From the NCBI RefSeq assembly GCF_046115505.1, contig NZ_CP170736.1:1116001-1180000 (forward strand): a stretch of DNA of 64,000 nt, given 5' to 3'. The DNA is from Dellaglioa kimchii. GTDB lineage: Bacteria; Bacillota; Bacilli; Lactobacillales; Lactobacillaceae. Shown here one piece after another: positions 26,689 to 35,398 of this stretch (its first letter is position 1; each line of letters begins with the position of its first letter). The position numbers and the translations under genes were made by a program. The notes beneath the pieces are model-generated. The model was not told the origin of the DNA. It saw only the letters and a program-made list of their open reading frames with translations, and made no database searches.

Positions 26689-27642
26689 ATGAAAGCATTT
26701 GGCTTTAACCAATATGGTGACGCAACCGTATTTGAGGAATTAAAAGTTAATCCAGAAGTAGCACTTAAATCAAAGCAAGTTAGAGTTTCAATCGAAGCGA
26801 TTGGCATTAACCCATTTGATGCAATTTTACGCGCTGGTTATATGAAAGACGTTATGCTTTTACCATTTCCAATTGTACCTGGAGGTGACGTAACGGGTAT
26901 TATTACTGAAATTGGCGATGAAGTTACTCATTTTAATATCGGTGATGCTGTTGTTGTTCATAAGGCTTTTGGTGGCTACGCAGTAGAACTTGTCGTCTTT
27001 ACATCACATATTGCTAAGCGACCTGATAATATGACGATTGCTGAAGCTGCTGGTCTACCAACACCTGGTATAGCGGCATACAATATTTTGAATTTTTTTG
27101 CAAAAGCAAGGGCTGGTGAAACCATCTTTATCGAAGGCGCTTCTGGAAGTGTCGGCTCGATTTTAGTGCAACTTGCTAAATTGATGGAATTAACCGTTCT
27201 CGCTAGTGGTTCAAGCGCCAACGAACCCTATGTTCGTCGACTAGGTGCAGATTATTATAGCGCCTACGATAAAGAAAATCCCGCCGAAACTTTTAAAGAT
27301 ATGGCTGATATTGTTGTTGATGCAACTCCTGGCGGTCTTGGCAGTGAGGTAGGCGTCAAAGCATTGAAAACAAACGGCAGAATGGTATCGTTAGTTACCG
27401 TTCCAACCGACTCTGTCCAAGCAGCAACGCCACTTGCAGATTACTATCTTGTTGAGAATGTTAAAGAATTAAAAGATAGTGACACGCTAACTTTCTTAAC
27501 AGATTTAATGATGCAAGATGAATTAGAAATTAAAATAGCAAAAAAATATCACTTTAATTTAACTGATATTATTGAAACCCATAAACAATTAAATTCACCA
27601 CATAATGCAGGTAAAATGGTTATAATTGTTAAAGAAAATTAA
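26689..27642 (+). CDS. Zinc-less MDR alcohol dehydrogenase / quinone oxidoreductase-like protein
   Basis: This 317-residue member of the medium-chain dehydrogenase superfamily (quinone oxidoreductase group) has an N-terminal GroES-like domain (GINPFDAILRAGYM, PGGDVTGIITEIGDEV) and a Rossmann domain with IEGASGSVGSILVQLAK near residue 146. Catalytic zinc ligands are absent, so it should reduce enones or quinones with NADPH. It lies 20 bases before the DyP peroxidase gene with a clear AGGGAGG site, so the two are probably one oxidative-stress or detoxification transcript. The physiological substrate is unknown. Confidence 0.85.
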   Translation: MKAFGFNQYGDATVFEELKVNPEVALKSKQVRVSIEAIGINPFDAILRAGYMKDVMLLPFPIVPGGDVTGIITEIGDEVTHFNIGDAVVVHKAFGGYAVELVVFTSHIAKRPDNMTIAEAAGLPTPGIAAYNILNFFAKARAGETIFIEGASGSVGSILVQLAKLMELTVLASGSSANEPYVRRLGADYYSAYDKENPAETFKDMADIVVDATPGGLGSEVGVKALKTNGRMVSLVTVPTDSVQAATPLADYYLVENVKELKDSDTLTFLTDLMMQDELEIKIAKKYHFNLTDIIETHKQLNSPHNAGKMVIIVKEN

Positions 27643-27662
27643 AATTTTAAGGAGTAATTACT

Positions 27663-28607
27663 ATGGCAGTAAACGAAAAATTAACACAAGATGTTTATAA
27701 AGATTTAGGTGAAGCTGTTAATTTCACCATTCTAAACTTAAATCACAAAGATCAAAAAGTTGAATTAGAAGCAGTTCAAGAGCTATCTGACCGTATTCCG
27801 GCCATCATCCGTAGTATGAACGTTCGTTATCCAAAAGCTAACTTAAAAGTTGCCTTTGGTTTTGGCTCTGATGCTTGGGATTATCTTTTCCCGGATGCTA
27901 TCAAACCCGTTGAACTTACCCATTTTAAAGAAATTGTTGGGCCTAAATACACCGCAATTTCAACTCCTGGCGATTTATTCTTTCATGTTCGCGCTGGTGA
28001 AAGTGCTGTTGTCTATGAAGTTATGGCACAATTTATGCTTTTCATTAAGGATGTCACAACTGTAGAAGATGAAACACATGGTTTCCGTTATTTTGAAGGC
28101 CGCGCTGTTATTGGTTTCATTGACGGCACTGAAAATCCAGACGTTAATGAAGCACTCGATTACGCCGTTATCGGGGACGAAGATCCTGATTTTACAAACG
28201 GTTCTTATGCTTTTGCTCAAAAGTATATCCATAATATGACCGCTTGGAATGCCTTAAAGACTGAAGACCAAGAAAAAGCAATTGGTCGGAAGAAAGATTC
28301 TGATTTAGAATTAACTGACGAAGAAAAATTACCAAATTCTCATAACGTTGCTTCACAAGATATGAAAGATGGCATTGAGCATAAAATTGTCCGTATGAAC
28401 GTTCCCTTCTCAGAACCTGGGAAAGACATTACAGGGACATACTTCATTGGTTACGCACGTCATTTTGCAGTAACTAACCGAATGCTCATCAATATGTTTG
28501 AAAGTAAAAGTGATCGATTATTAGATTTCAGTACCGCTGAAACTGGTAATTTATTCTTCATCCCTTCAAAAACGACTTTAGAACAAATTGTGGATGGTGA
28601 TTTATAA
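27663..28607 (+). CDS. DyP-type heme peroxidase
   Basis: This 314-residue protein is a dye-decolourising peroxidase that uses heme and hydrogen peroxide. The family GxxDG motif is GFIDGTENPD, with the catalytic Asp at residue 154. The segment NSHNVASQDMKDGIEHKIVRMN supplies the likely proximal heme histidine (His227) and the distal arginine (Arg244), and FIGYARH follows. No Tat or Sec signal is present, so it is cytosolic. It follows an NADPH oxidoreductase gene and ends at a strong terminator. Heme must come from outside if, as in most lactobacilli, synthesis is absent. Confidence 0.9.
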   Translation: MAVNEKLTQDVYKDLGEAVNFTILNLNHKDQKVELEAVQELSDRIPAIIRSMNVRYPKANLKVAFGFGSDAWDYLFPDAIKPVELTHFKEIVGPKYTAISTPGDLFFHVRAGESAVVYEVMAQFMLFIKDVTTVEDETHGFRYFEGRAVIGFIDGTENPDVNEALDYAVIGDEDPDFTNGSYAFAQKYIHNMTAWNALKTEDQEKAIGRKKDSDLELTDEEKLPNSHNVASQDMKDGIEHKIVRMNVPFSEPGKDITGTYFIGYARHFAVTNRMLINMFESKSDRLLDFSTAETGNLFFIPSKTTLEQIVDGDL

Positions 28608-28672
28608 CACGAAAGTCTGAGATTACCTTTTCAGGTGCAGATAAAATTCTCAATTATTATCATTAGAAATCT

Positions 28673-28714
28673 AAACCGGTGCTTACGAATCTTTATTTTC
28701 GTAAGCACCGGTTT
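28673..28714 (+). terminator. Terminator after the DyP gene
   Basis: A perfect 17-base stem (AAACCGGTGCTTACGAA and complement) with an eight-base loop is followed by a T-rich tract on the plus strand. Confidence 0.88.
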
Positions 28715-28756
28715 TATTTGATATAAATCATATTTAATTACTTTTCTTACACAAAA

Positions 28757-28787
28757 AAAGGATATCGTTTTACCAGCGATATCCTTT
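28757..28787 (-). terminator. Terminator of the ara operon
   Basis: AAAGGATATCG pairs with CGATATCCTTT around a nine-base loop; on the minus strand a run of T follows. It ends the araE-B-D-A transcript. Confidence 0.88.
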
Positions 28788-28797
28788 AAAATATTAA

Positions 28798-30225
28798 TTA
28801 TTTTTTAATTTCAACATATTCAAGATCAAACATCTTAGCAAGATCAACAACTTGTTGTTCCTTCACATTCATTGAAAGAACAGTATGATGACCACCACCA
28901 TTTTCAATCCATGAATGAACGCCTTCTTTAAAGCTTGGTTCTGGAATCCATAATTGACGAGCTACTGGCAAGTTAGGTGCTTCAACTTCTGGTTTTTGAC
29001 CTTCAACAGAGTTAATTAATAATTTGTATTCAGTACCAAAGTCAGACATTGAAACAACAACACCTTTACCATTTGAACCATCAAAGATCAAACGAGCTGG
29101 ATCTTCACGGTCACCAATACCTAATGGATGTACTTCCACGCGTGGTTTTGTTGAAGCTAATGTAGGATCAACTTCTAACATATGTGAACCAAGAATTGCT
29201 TCATGACCCGCACGTAAATCATATGTGTAATCTTCCATAAATCCAGTAGCTTTATTATGTGCAAGAACCTTCATCAAACGGTCGATTGCAGCAGTCTTCC
29301 AGTCACCTTCACCAGCGAAACCATAACCTTCAGCGTTTAAACGTTGAACAGCCATACCTGGTAATTGTTTCATACCCCAAAGGTCTTCGAAGTTAGATGT
29401 GAATGCAGTGTAGCCACCACGTTCCATAAATTTACGTAAAGCAATTTCAATTCTAATTTGTTCTTTAACATGGTCTTCATAGAAGGCAGGATCGTTGTCG
29501 CCAACAACCATATCGTACATGCCTTCACATTCTTTATATGTTGCATTAATTTCAGTGTCAGTTACTTCTTTCATTTCAGCAACTAAATCACCAATACCAA
29601 AGTAATCTACAGTCCAACCAAATTTGATTTGGGCTTCAACTTTATCACCATCTGTAACGGCAACATTACGCATGTTATCGCCAAAACGAGCAACTTTAAT
29701 ATTGAAACTTTCACCGTAAGCAACGGCAACATCCATCCAGTCAGCAATTTGTGATTGAACTGCTTCATCTTTCCAGTAACCAATAACAACTTTATTATGT
29801 TTTTGAAGACGAGCATTGATAAAGCCGTATTCACGGTCTCCATGAGCACTTTGGTTTGTGTTCATGTAATCCATATCAATTGTTGCCCAAGGAATATTTT
29901 CACCAAATTGTGTTGCTAAATGTAACAATGGTTTTTGTAATAATTTTGTTCCACGAATCCAGTTTTTAGCAGGTGAGAAAGTATGCATCCAAGTAATCAC
30001 ACCAGCAACTTTGTCTTCATAGTTAGCTTCTTTCATGATGTTAGTAATAACTTCAGCAGTTGTTGCAACTTCTTTAAAGACAATTTTGTATGGTAGTGAA
30101 CCACTAGCATTTAAATTATCAATAATTTTTTCTGCATCACCTTGAACAACGTCTAAAACATCTTGACCGTATAAACCTTGACTACCAACAACGAACCAAA
30201 ATTCTTTTTCACTAACTTTTAACAT
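28798..30225 (-). CDS. araA: L-arabinose isomerase
   Basis: This 475-residue cytosolic enzyme converts L-arabinose to L-ribulose with manganese. The start EFWFVVGSQGLYGQDVL, the TWMHTFSPAKNWIRGTKLLQKPLLHLATQ block and the metal region (TSNFEDLWGMKQLPGMAVQRLNAEGYGFAGEGDWK, DYTYDLRAGHEAILGSHMLEVDPT, and the terminal GGGHHTVLS) are all intact. It is the last gene of araE-araB-araD-araA, with a terminator 10 bases after the stop. AraR control is inferred from operators before araE. Confidence 0.97.
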   Translation of the reverse strand: MLKVSEKEFWFVVGSQGLYGQDVLDVVQGDAEKIIDNLNASGSLPYKIVFKEVATTAEVITNIMKEANYEDKVAGVITWMHTFSPAKNWIRGTKLLQKPLLHLATQFGENIPWATIDMDYMNTNQSAHGDREYGFINARLQKHNKVVIGYWKDEAVQSQIADWMDVAVAYGESFNIKVARFGDNMRNVAVTDGDKVEAQIKFGWTVDYFGIGDLVAEMKEVTDTEINATYKECEGMYDMVVGDNDPAFYEDHVKEQIRIEIALRKFMERGGYTAFTSNFEDLWGMKQLPGMAVQRLNAEGYGFAGEGDWKTAAIDRLMKVLAHNKATGFMEDYTYDLRAGHEAILGSHMLEVDPTLASTKPRVEVHPLGIGDREDPARLIFDGSNGKGVVVSMSDFGTEYKLLINSVEGQKPEVEAPNLPVARQLWIPEPSFKEGVHSWIENGGGHHTVLSMNVKEQQVVDLAKMFDLEYVEIKK

Positions 30226-30268
30226 AATATAATTCCTCCTAATAGTTTATTATTTTAAAAAACGTGTT

Positions 30269-30970
30269 TTAGTGTTTAATTTGACCATAATATGCATTTT
30301 TACCATGTTTTCTTAGGAAATGTTTATCCAATAAGTATTGTGGCATGTCAATTGCATGTGGATTCAGTTGCAATGTATGATAAGTCATCTTTGCAACTTC
30401 TTCTAAGACAACAGCATTATGCACAGCATCTAAAGCAGATGTGCCCCATGTAAATGGGCCATGATCATTAACCAAAACAGCTGGAATTTGATCAGGATCG
30501 AGTCCACGTTTTTTAAACGTTTCGACTATCACGTCACCTGTTTGTTTTTCGTATTCTGTGACAACTTCTGCTTCATTCATGATACGGCTTGCTGGAACTG
30601 AACCATAAAAAGTATCTGCATGTGTTGTACCAGCTGCTGGAATATCCAATCCTGCTTGTGCAAATGAGACAGCCCAAGGTGAGTGAGTATGAACGACACC
30701 TTTGATATTAGGGAAGTTATTGTATAGAATGCGATGCGTCTCTGTATCGCTTGAAGGATTCATATCACCCTCAATTTTCTTACCATCTAAATCAACAACA
30801 ACCATATCTTCAGGTTTTAAATCATCGTAATCAACACCAGATGGTTTGATGACGAATAACCCTTTTTCACGATCGATTCCACTCACGTTACCCCATGTAA
30901 AGGTAATTAAGTTGTACTTAGGTAACAGCATGTTAGCATCGTACACTTCTTGTTTTAGCTTTTCTAACAT
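30269..30970 (-). CDS. araD: L-ribulose-5-phosphate 4-epimerase
   Basis: This 233-residue class II aldolase-like protein makes D-xylulose-5-phosphate from L-ribulose-5-phosphate, joining arabinose to the xylose route. The substrate loop FTWGNVSGIDRE, the serine-containing KPSGVDYDDL block, PSSDTETHRILY and the zinc histidines in VVHTHSPWAVSFAQ and the later VNDHGPF segment are present. It lies five bases after araB, so translation is probably coupled, and 43 bases before araA. Confidence 0.97.
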   Translation of the reverse strand: MLEKLKQEVYDANMLLPKYNLITFTWGNVSGIDREKGLFVIKPSGVDYDDLKPEDMVVVDLDGKKIEGDMNPSSDTETHRILYNNFPNIKGVVHTHSPWAVSFAQAGLDIPAAGTTHADTFYGSVPASRIMNEAEVVTEYEKQTGDVIVETFKKRGLDPDQIPAVLVNDHGPFTWGTSALDAVHNAVVLEEVAKMTYHTLQLNPHAIDMPQYLLDKHFLRKHGKNAYYGQIKH

Positions 30971-30975
30971 ATATA

Positions 30976-32592
30976 CTAGTTCCTCTTTTCTTCCTTAATT
31001 TTTTTTATTGCCTCTGACTCAATAGACAAGCCAGCTTCGTATCTAGCTATAAATGTATTGTAACCTTCTACACCTTCAGGTTCTGGGCTTAACGTCATAC
31101 TTTCTGGGTCTACAAAAACTTCATGATCTAAGAAGTCTTCTAAGCTTTGACCGTTATTATTTTTCTTAGCAAATATTGCTAAGACAGCCATTCCCCAAGG
31201 TCCACCCTCACCGGCAGTATTCATAACCGTAATTGGAATATTCAACGTATTAGCTAATACTTGTTGTCCGATTACAGCTGTTTTTAAAATACCACCTTGA
31301 GCAATCATTACATCAGTTTGGATATGTTCTTCTTGACTTAAAATATCCATTCCAATCTTAAGTGGTGCAAATGCCGCATATAATTGCGTCTTGATAAAGT
31401 TAGGCAATGTAAAGTTACTGTTAGGTGTTCGAACAAATAATGGACGACCTTCAGGCATATGTGTAATATTTTCACCTGATAAGTAACTATAATTCATTAA
31501 TCCACCTGCATCGGCATCGGCATGTGTTGATTCTAAGAATAATCGTTCATACAACTGATCTGGTGTTAAATGAACACCTAATTTTGCTGCGAACTCGCCA
31601 AAGATTGAAGCCCATGCATTAATATCTGACGAACTATTATTAACATGAACCATTGCAACCGGAGCACCACTTGGTGTTGTTACAATATCAATATCTTTGT
31701 ACACTTTTTTCATAGGCTGATCTAAAACAGTCATAGAAAAAGCAGAGGTTCCAACTGAGATATTACCTGTTCTCTTACGGACACTGTTGGTTCCAACCAT
31801 CCCTGTACCAGCGTCACCTTCAGGTGGTGCCATCAAGCTACCACTTTCAAGTTTTCCACTAACATCAAGTAATTTAGCTCCTGTACCTGTTAATGATCCA
31901 GCATTTTCACCAGCTCTTAAAACAGTAGGTAGGATGTCTTTAATATCCCAATCATAAGCAGAAACTTTTTCAATACCACTGAATTTATCTAATAAATCAG
32001 CTGAGTATGTGCCTGTTTTTTCATCAATTGGGAAAATACCAGAAGCATCCCCAATTCCGATAACTTTTTTACCAGATAACATGTAATGAACATAACTAGC
32101 TAGTGTTTCTAGATGACCAATGTCATTTACATGAGCTTCATTATTTAAAACAGCTTGATAAAGATGTGCAATACTCCAACGTTGTGGAATATTGAAGTTC
32201 AACAACTCTGTTAATTCATCAGCTGATTGTTCTGTATTATTATTTCTCCATGTTCTAAAGGGAACTAATAAATCATCAGATTTCGAAAAGACAAGGTAGC
32301 CATGCATCATAGCGCTAATACCAATTGAATCTATTTTTGTTAATGATTCATGGTATTTGCTTTGAACATTTGCAGCCATTTGTCTGTAACTTGCTTGAAT
32401 CCCAGTCCAAACTTGTTCAAGAGAATAAGTCCAAAGACCATCCTCCAATTGATTTTCCCAATTGAAGCTTCCTGTTGCAATTGTCTTAAAGTCATCCGTA
32501 ACTAAAACTGCTTTAATACGTGTTGAGCCTAATTCAATTCCAAGTGAAACTTGACCATTTTTTATTGCTTGTGATGTTTTTACTAAATCCAT
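30976..32592 (-). CDS. araB: Ribulokinase
   Basis: This 538-residue FGGY-family kinase phosphorylates L-ribulose. The N-terminal LGIELGSTRIKAVLV, the GISAMMHGYLVF and RTWRNNNTEQSADELTELL segments and the PPEGDAGTGMVGTNSV block match lactobacillus-type AraB, as does GEGGPWGMAVLA near residue 465. It is the second gene of the operon, 29 bases after the permease and five before araD. FGGY assignment alone could fit xylulokinase, but the context fixes ribulose. Confidence 0.92.
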   Translation of the reverse strand: MDLVKTSQAIKNGQVSLGIELGSTRIKAVLVTDDFKTIATGSFNWENQLEDGLWTYSLEQVWTGIQASYRQMAANVQSKYHESLTKIDSIGISAMMHGYLVFSKSDDLLVPFRTWRNNNTEQSADELTELLNFNIPQRWSIAHLYQAVLNNEAHVNDIGHLETLASYVHYMLSGKKVIGIGDASGIFPIDEKTGTYSADLLDKFSGIEKVSAYDWDIKDILPTVLRAGENAGSLTGTGAKLLDVSGKLESGSLMAPPEGDAGTGMVGTNSVRKRTGNISVGTSAFSMTVLDQPMKKVYKDIDIVTTPSGAPVAMVHVNNSSSDINAWASIFGEFAAKLGVHLTPDQLYERLFLESTHADADAGGLMNYSYLSGENITHMPEGRPLFVRTPNSNFTLPNFIKTQLYAAFAPLKIGMDILSQEEHIQTDVMIAQGGILKTAVIGQQVLANTLNIPITVMNTAGEGGPWGMAVLAIFAKKNNNGQSLEDFLDHEVFVDPESMTLSPEPEGVEGYNTFIARYEAGLSIESEAIKKIKEEKRN

Positions 32593-32621
32593 ATCAATTA
32601 CACTCCTAACGTATAGGTTAC

Positions 32622-33989
32622 TTAATTTCTTGTACCTTCTTTTTCAATGTCTTCTAATGAGCGACCACGTGTTTCTGGAACGAAGAAACGAATGAATAGA
32701 ACACCCAATAAACAAATAATTCCGAAGATTGCGAACACAGCATCTTGTGGCATTGAAGCAGTCATAATAGGGAATAATAGTCCTACTAAGAATGATCCAA
32801 TCCAGTTAGCTGAAGATGCAATTCCTGAAGCACTTCCACGAACAGCTAATGGGAATAATTCACCAACTAATACCCATGTAAGTGGAGCCCATGTAAATGA
32901 GTAGAATGCAACGTAGATACATAAGAAAACAACAATCATCATAGGACTCGTATTTGGTACAACCATATTAATGATCGTAGGTAAGATAAATGATAGTCCC
33001 ATTACTAAACCACCAAGGATTAAGAGTGTTCTACGTTTAAATTTATCTGCAATAACTAAGAATAAGAGTGAACCTAAGACAAGGATAATCCCTTGAATAA
33101 TTGGCCACATTAATGCTGAACTTGCTTCATTCCCAGTTGCCTTTTCAACAATTAAAGGAATGTAGTAGAAGATTGCGTTAGCCCCTTGGAATTGTTGGAA
33201 TGCAGCAACACCAACACCGGCCATAACTAAGTAACGATATTTACCTGTGAATAATTGAACCATTGATGTTTTTTCAATATGGTTTTCTTCACCCGCAGTA
33301 GTTTGAATATCAGCTAATTCTTGTTCAACTTCATCAGCTGGACGAATCCAAGTTAATACTTGGCGAGCTTCATCAACTTTATTTGTTTTAACTAAGAAAC
33401 GAGGTGATTCTGGTAAACGTGAAACCCCAAAGTATAAAATAACAGCTGGTACAGCTGCTAATCCAAGCATAACGCGCCATGCCCATGCTTCAGGTAAATC
33501 TTTTAATAGAAAATCCATAATATATGAAAGTAACATTCCGGAAACAATCATTGTTTGATTAATTCCTGATAGTCGTCCTCGTAATTTAGCCGGAGACATT
33601 TCTGACATGTATGCTGGTACTAATGCTGATGAAGCACCAACTGCTAATCCAAGGAAAATACGAACAATAATTAAATACATCTGTCCATTATTTGGTGAGA
33701 ATGATGCGAGTAATGAACCAACAACGAAAATAATAGCTGACATCAAAATCATTTTACGTCGACCTAGCTTATCTGAAAGCTTACCGGCTAACGCGCCACC
33801 AAAGATGGCACCGAACATAACTCCTGAAGTAATCCAACCAACGGTTCCGGCACTATTTTGAAGAGCCCAATCTTTTTGCAAGAATGGTAAAGCCCCCGTC
33901 ATAACCCCGATATCGTATCCGAATAAAATTCCTCCGAATGACCCAAAAAAGTAAATAAACTTACTAGATATTTTCTTTTCTTTTTGCAT
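32622..33989 (-). CDS. araE: Arabinose-proton symporter (MFS sugar porter)
   Basis: This 455-residue, 12-helix sugar porter resembles XylT nearby but is a distinct paralogue. LGRRKMILMSA, PAYMSEMSPAKLRGRLSGINQ, PESPRFLVKT and FVPETRGRSLEDIEKE are the family motifs. The ATG at 33989 has GGAGG seven bases upstream. It heads the arabinose operon behind two AraR boxes and a cre-like site, so L-arabinose is the likely substrate. Confidence 0.9.
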   Translation of the reverse strand: MQKEKKISSKFIYFFGSFGGILFGYDIGVMTGALPFLQKDWALQNSAGTVGWITSGVMFGAIFGGALAGKLSDKLGRRKMILMSAIIFVVGSLLASFSPNNGQMYLIIVRIFLGLAVGASSALVPAYMSEMSPAKLRGRLSGINQTMIVSGMLLSYIMDFLLKDLPEAWAWRVMLGLAAVPAVILYFGVSRLPESPRFLVKTNKVDEARQVLTWIRPADEVEQELADIQTTAGEENHIEKTSMVQLFTGKYRYLVMAGVGVAAFQQFQGANAIFYYIPLIVEKATGNEASSALMWPIIQGIILVLGSLLFLVIADKFKRRTLLILGGLVMGLSFILPTIINMVVPNTSPMMIVVFLCIYVAFYSFTWAPLTWVLVGELFPLAVRGSASGIASSANWIGSFLVGLLFPIMTASMPQDAVFAIFGIICLLGVLFIRFFVPETRGRSLEDIEKEGTRN

Positions 33990-34001
33990 ATGACACCTCC
34001 A

Positions 34002-34035
34002 AATTTTATTATCCGATTGGTACGACCAACCGAAA
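34002..34035 (-). repeat. Inverted repeat in the araE leader
   Basis: CGATTGG (34013-34019), five bases, then CCAACCG (34025-34031) form a near-perfect dyad 24-42 bases before the araE start. It could be an mRNA stem or a further protein site. It does not match the AraR box. Confidence 0.35.
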
Positions 34036-34043
34036 AACCTACA

Positions 34044-34069
34044 GCAACCGTTTACTGAAAACGGTTGCA
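34044..34069 (-). promoter_or_regulatory. cre-containing inverted repeat before araE
   Basis: GCAACCGTTT and AAACGGTTGC form a 10-base inverted repeat separated by five bases. Its right arm lies in TGAAAACGGTTGCA (34056-34069), which matches 13 of 14 cre positions. CcpA repression of the ara operon is expected. Confidence 0.6.
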
Positions 34070-34094
34070 TTTATCAACAAGGTCATCTTCTCAC

Positions 34095-34140
34095 ATTTGT
34101 TCGAACAAATCAATAGTTATTATTATTTATTCGAATGAAT
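34095..34140 (-). promoter_or_regulatory. Two AraR boxes before araE
   Basis: ATTTGTTCGAACAAAT (34095-34110) is a perfect 16-base palindrome and ATTTATTCGAATGAAT (34125-34140) is a close copy, with centres 30 bases apart. Both fit the known AraR operator type (ATTTGTACGTACAAAT-like). A weak TTGAAA -35 overlaps the distal box. The even number of helical turns suggests cooperative binding of two dimers on one DNA face. Confidence 0.82.
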
Positions 34141-34150
34141 TTCAAAAAAA

Positions 34151-34182
34151 ATAAGTATTACTCAAATTCGAGTAATACTTAT
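34151..34182 (-). terminator. Terminator of araR
   Basis: ATAAGTATTACTC pairs perfectly with GAGTAATACTTAT around a six-base loop and is followed on the minus strand by a T run. Confidence 0.88.
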
Positions 34183-34188
34183 CACGTT

Positions 34189-35271
34189 TTAATTCCTATT
34201 CTTAACACTTTCTCGAATGATTAACTTTGCATCATATACGACAGATTTCGCCGACATTGTTTTAGAATTAATCATTTTTAATAACATCGTCGCAGCTTCT
34301 CGGCCCATTTTTTCCTTTGGATGTCTAATTGTTGTTAATTTTGGCGACATATATTTTGATAATTGATAATCATCAAAACCCACAATTGAGATATCTTCAG
34401 GAATTTTCATTCCCATCGACTTAACAATATCTATTAACTTAATGGCAAGTTGGTCATTGTAACAAACAATAGCAGTCGGGCGATCCGATCTATGCAGTAT
34501 CTTTTCAATTTTTTTATAGATATTTTGCATTGAATCAGCAGATTGATACATCAATATCTCGCTTTGATATGAAATAGCTGAATGTTCCATATAAGCTTGA
34601 ACAAATCCATTCATTCTTAACTGGCCTTGTTTATCATCCACTTTAAAAATACCAAGTATTTTTCCATGTCCTTCATTTATTAAATGCTCTGTAGCAACCT
34701 CACTACCATTGAAATCATTTAATTCTAAGTATGGAATTTCTAAATCTTCGTAGTGTGAATTAATAAAAAGAACTGGTATTTTTTGCGCCATTATTTTTTC
34801 GTACAAATCCTTATTTTTATTTATTAATGCGCTTTGTGTTGGTTCTACGATTAGTCCAGATAAATTCATTTCAAGCATTCTTAAAAGGCTATATCGTTCT
34901 TTTTCAGCATTATCAAGCGTATTACTTAGCATGATTGTATATCCCTCTTCAGAAATAATACGATCTATTCCAGTGATAATATTTGGAAAAATATAATCAG
35001 CAATATGTGTTGTCATGACACCAATTATTTTATTATTTTGTGTCACTTTTTTTACAGTATGCCAATCATTAACAAAGATACCGCCACCTTGTATTCGGTA
35101 GACATACCCTGCATTCTCTAAATCACCAATTGCCTTACGAACCGCATAACGACTAGATTCGTAAATCGACATTAACTGTGATTCAGTCATTAATTTATCG
35201 TTTACTTCATATTCACCCGCGACAATTTTCGCTTTAATTTCACGATAAACATGCTCATATTTATTTTCCAA
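34189..35271 (-). CDS. araR: Arabinose repressor AraR (GntR-type HTH plus LacI-type sensor)
   Basis: This chimeric regulator has an N-terminal winged GntR helix-turn-helix (KLMTESQLMSIYESSRYAVRKAIGDLENAGYVYRIQGGGIFV) and a LacI-like periplasmic-binding-protein domain that binds L-arabinose. The frame is open from an ATG at 35307, but that codon sits inside a promoter-like dyad. The TTG at 35271, seven bases after GGTGG, gives 360 residues and aligns with Bacillus AraR, so I prefer it. Two boxes before araE are its likely targets. Confidence 0.9.
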   Translation of the reverse strand: MENKYEHVYREIKAKIVAGEYEVNDKLMTESQLMSIYESSRYAVRKAIGDLENAGYVYRIQGGGIFVNDWHTVKKVTQNNKIIGVMTTHIADYIFPNIITGIDRIISEEGYTIMLSNTLDNAEKERYSLLRMLEMNLSGLIVEPTQSALINKNKDLYEKIMAQKIPVLFINSHYEDLEIPYLELNDFNGSEVATEHLINEGHGKILGIFKVDDKQGQLRMNGFVQAYMEHSAISYQSEILMYQSADSMQNIYKKIEKILHRSDRPTAIVCYNDQLAIKLIDIVKSMGMKIPEDISIVGFDDYQLSKYMSPKLTTIRHPKEKMGREAATMLLKMINSKTMSAKSVVYDAKLIIRESVKNRN

Positions 35272-35301
35272 ATCAAATCCACCACCTATTAACTCTAATT
35301 T

Positions 35302-35320
35302 TACCATACCCAGTATGGTA
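35302..35320 (-). promoter_or_regulatory. Dyad in the araR promoter region
   Basis: TACCATA, five bases, TATGGTA form a perfect inverted repeat about 30 bases upstream of the preferred araR start. TAAAAT next to it could be the -10. It does not match the AraR box, so another regulator or no function is possible. Confidence 0.4.
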
Positions 35321-35349
35321 ACTACGAAATTTTCATACGCTTAATATAA

Positions 35350-35387
35350 AAAGTAACTAACTAAAATCGAATTTAGTTAGTTACTTT
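35350..35387 (-). terminator. Terminator of the aldo/keto reductase gene
   Basis: A perfect 16-base stem (AAAGTAACTAACTAAA and complement) with a six-base loop lies just after the reductase stop. Confidence 0.82.
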
Positions 35388-35398
35388 AATTTTTTCAT

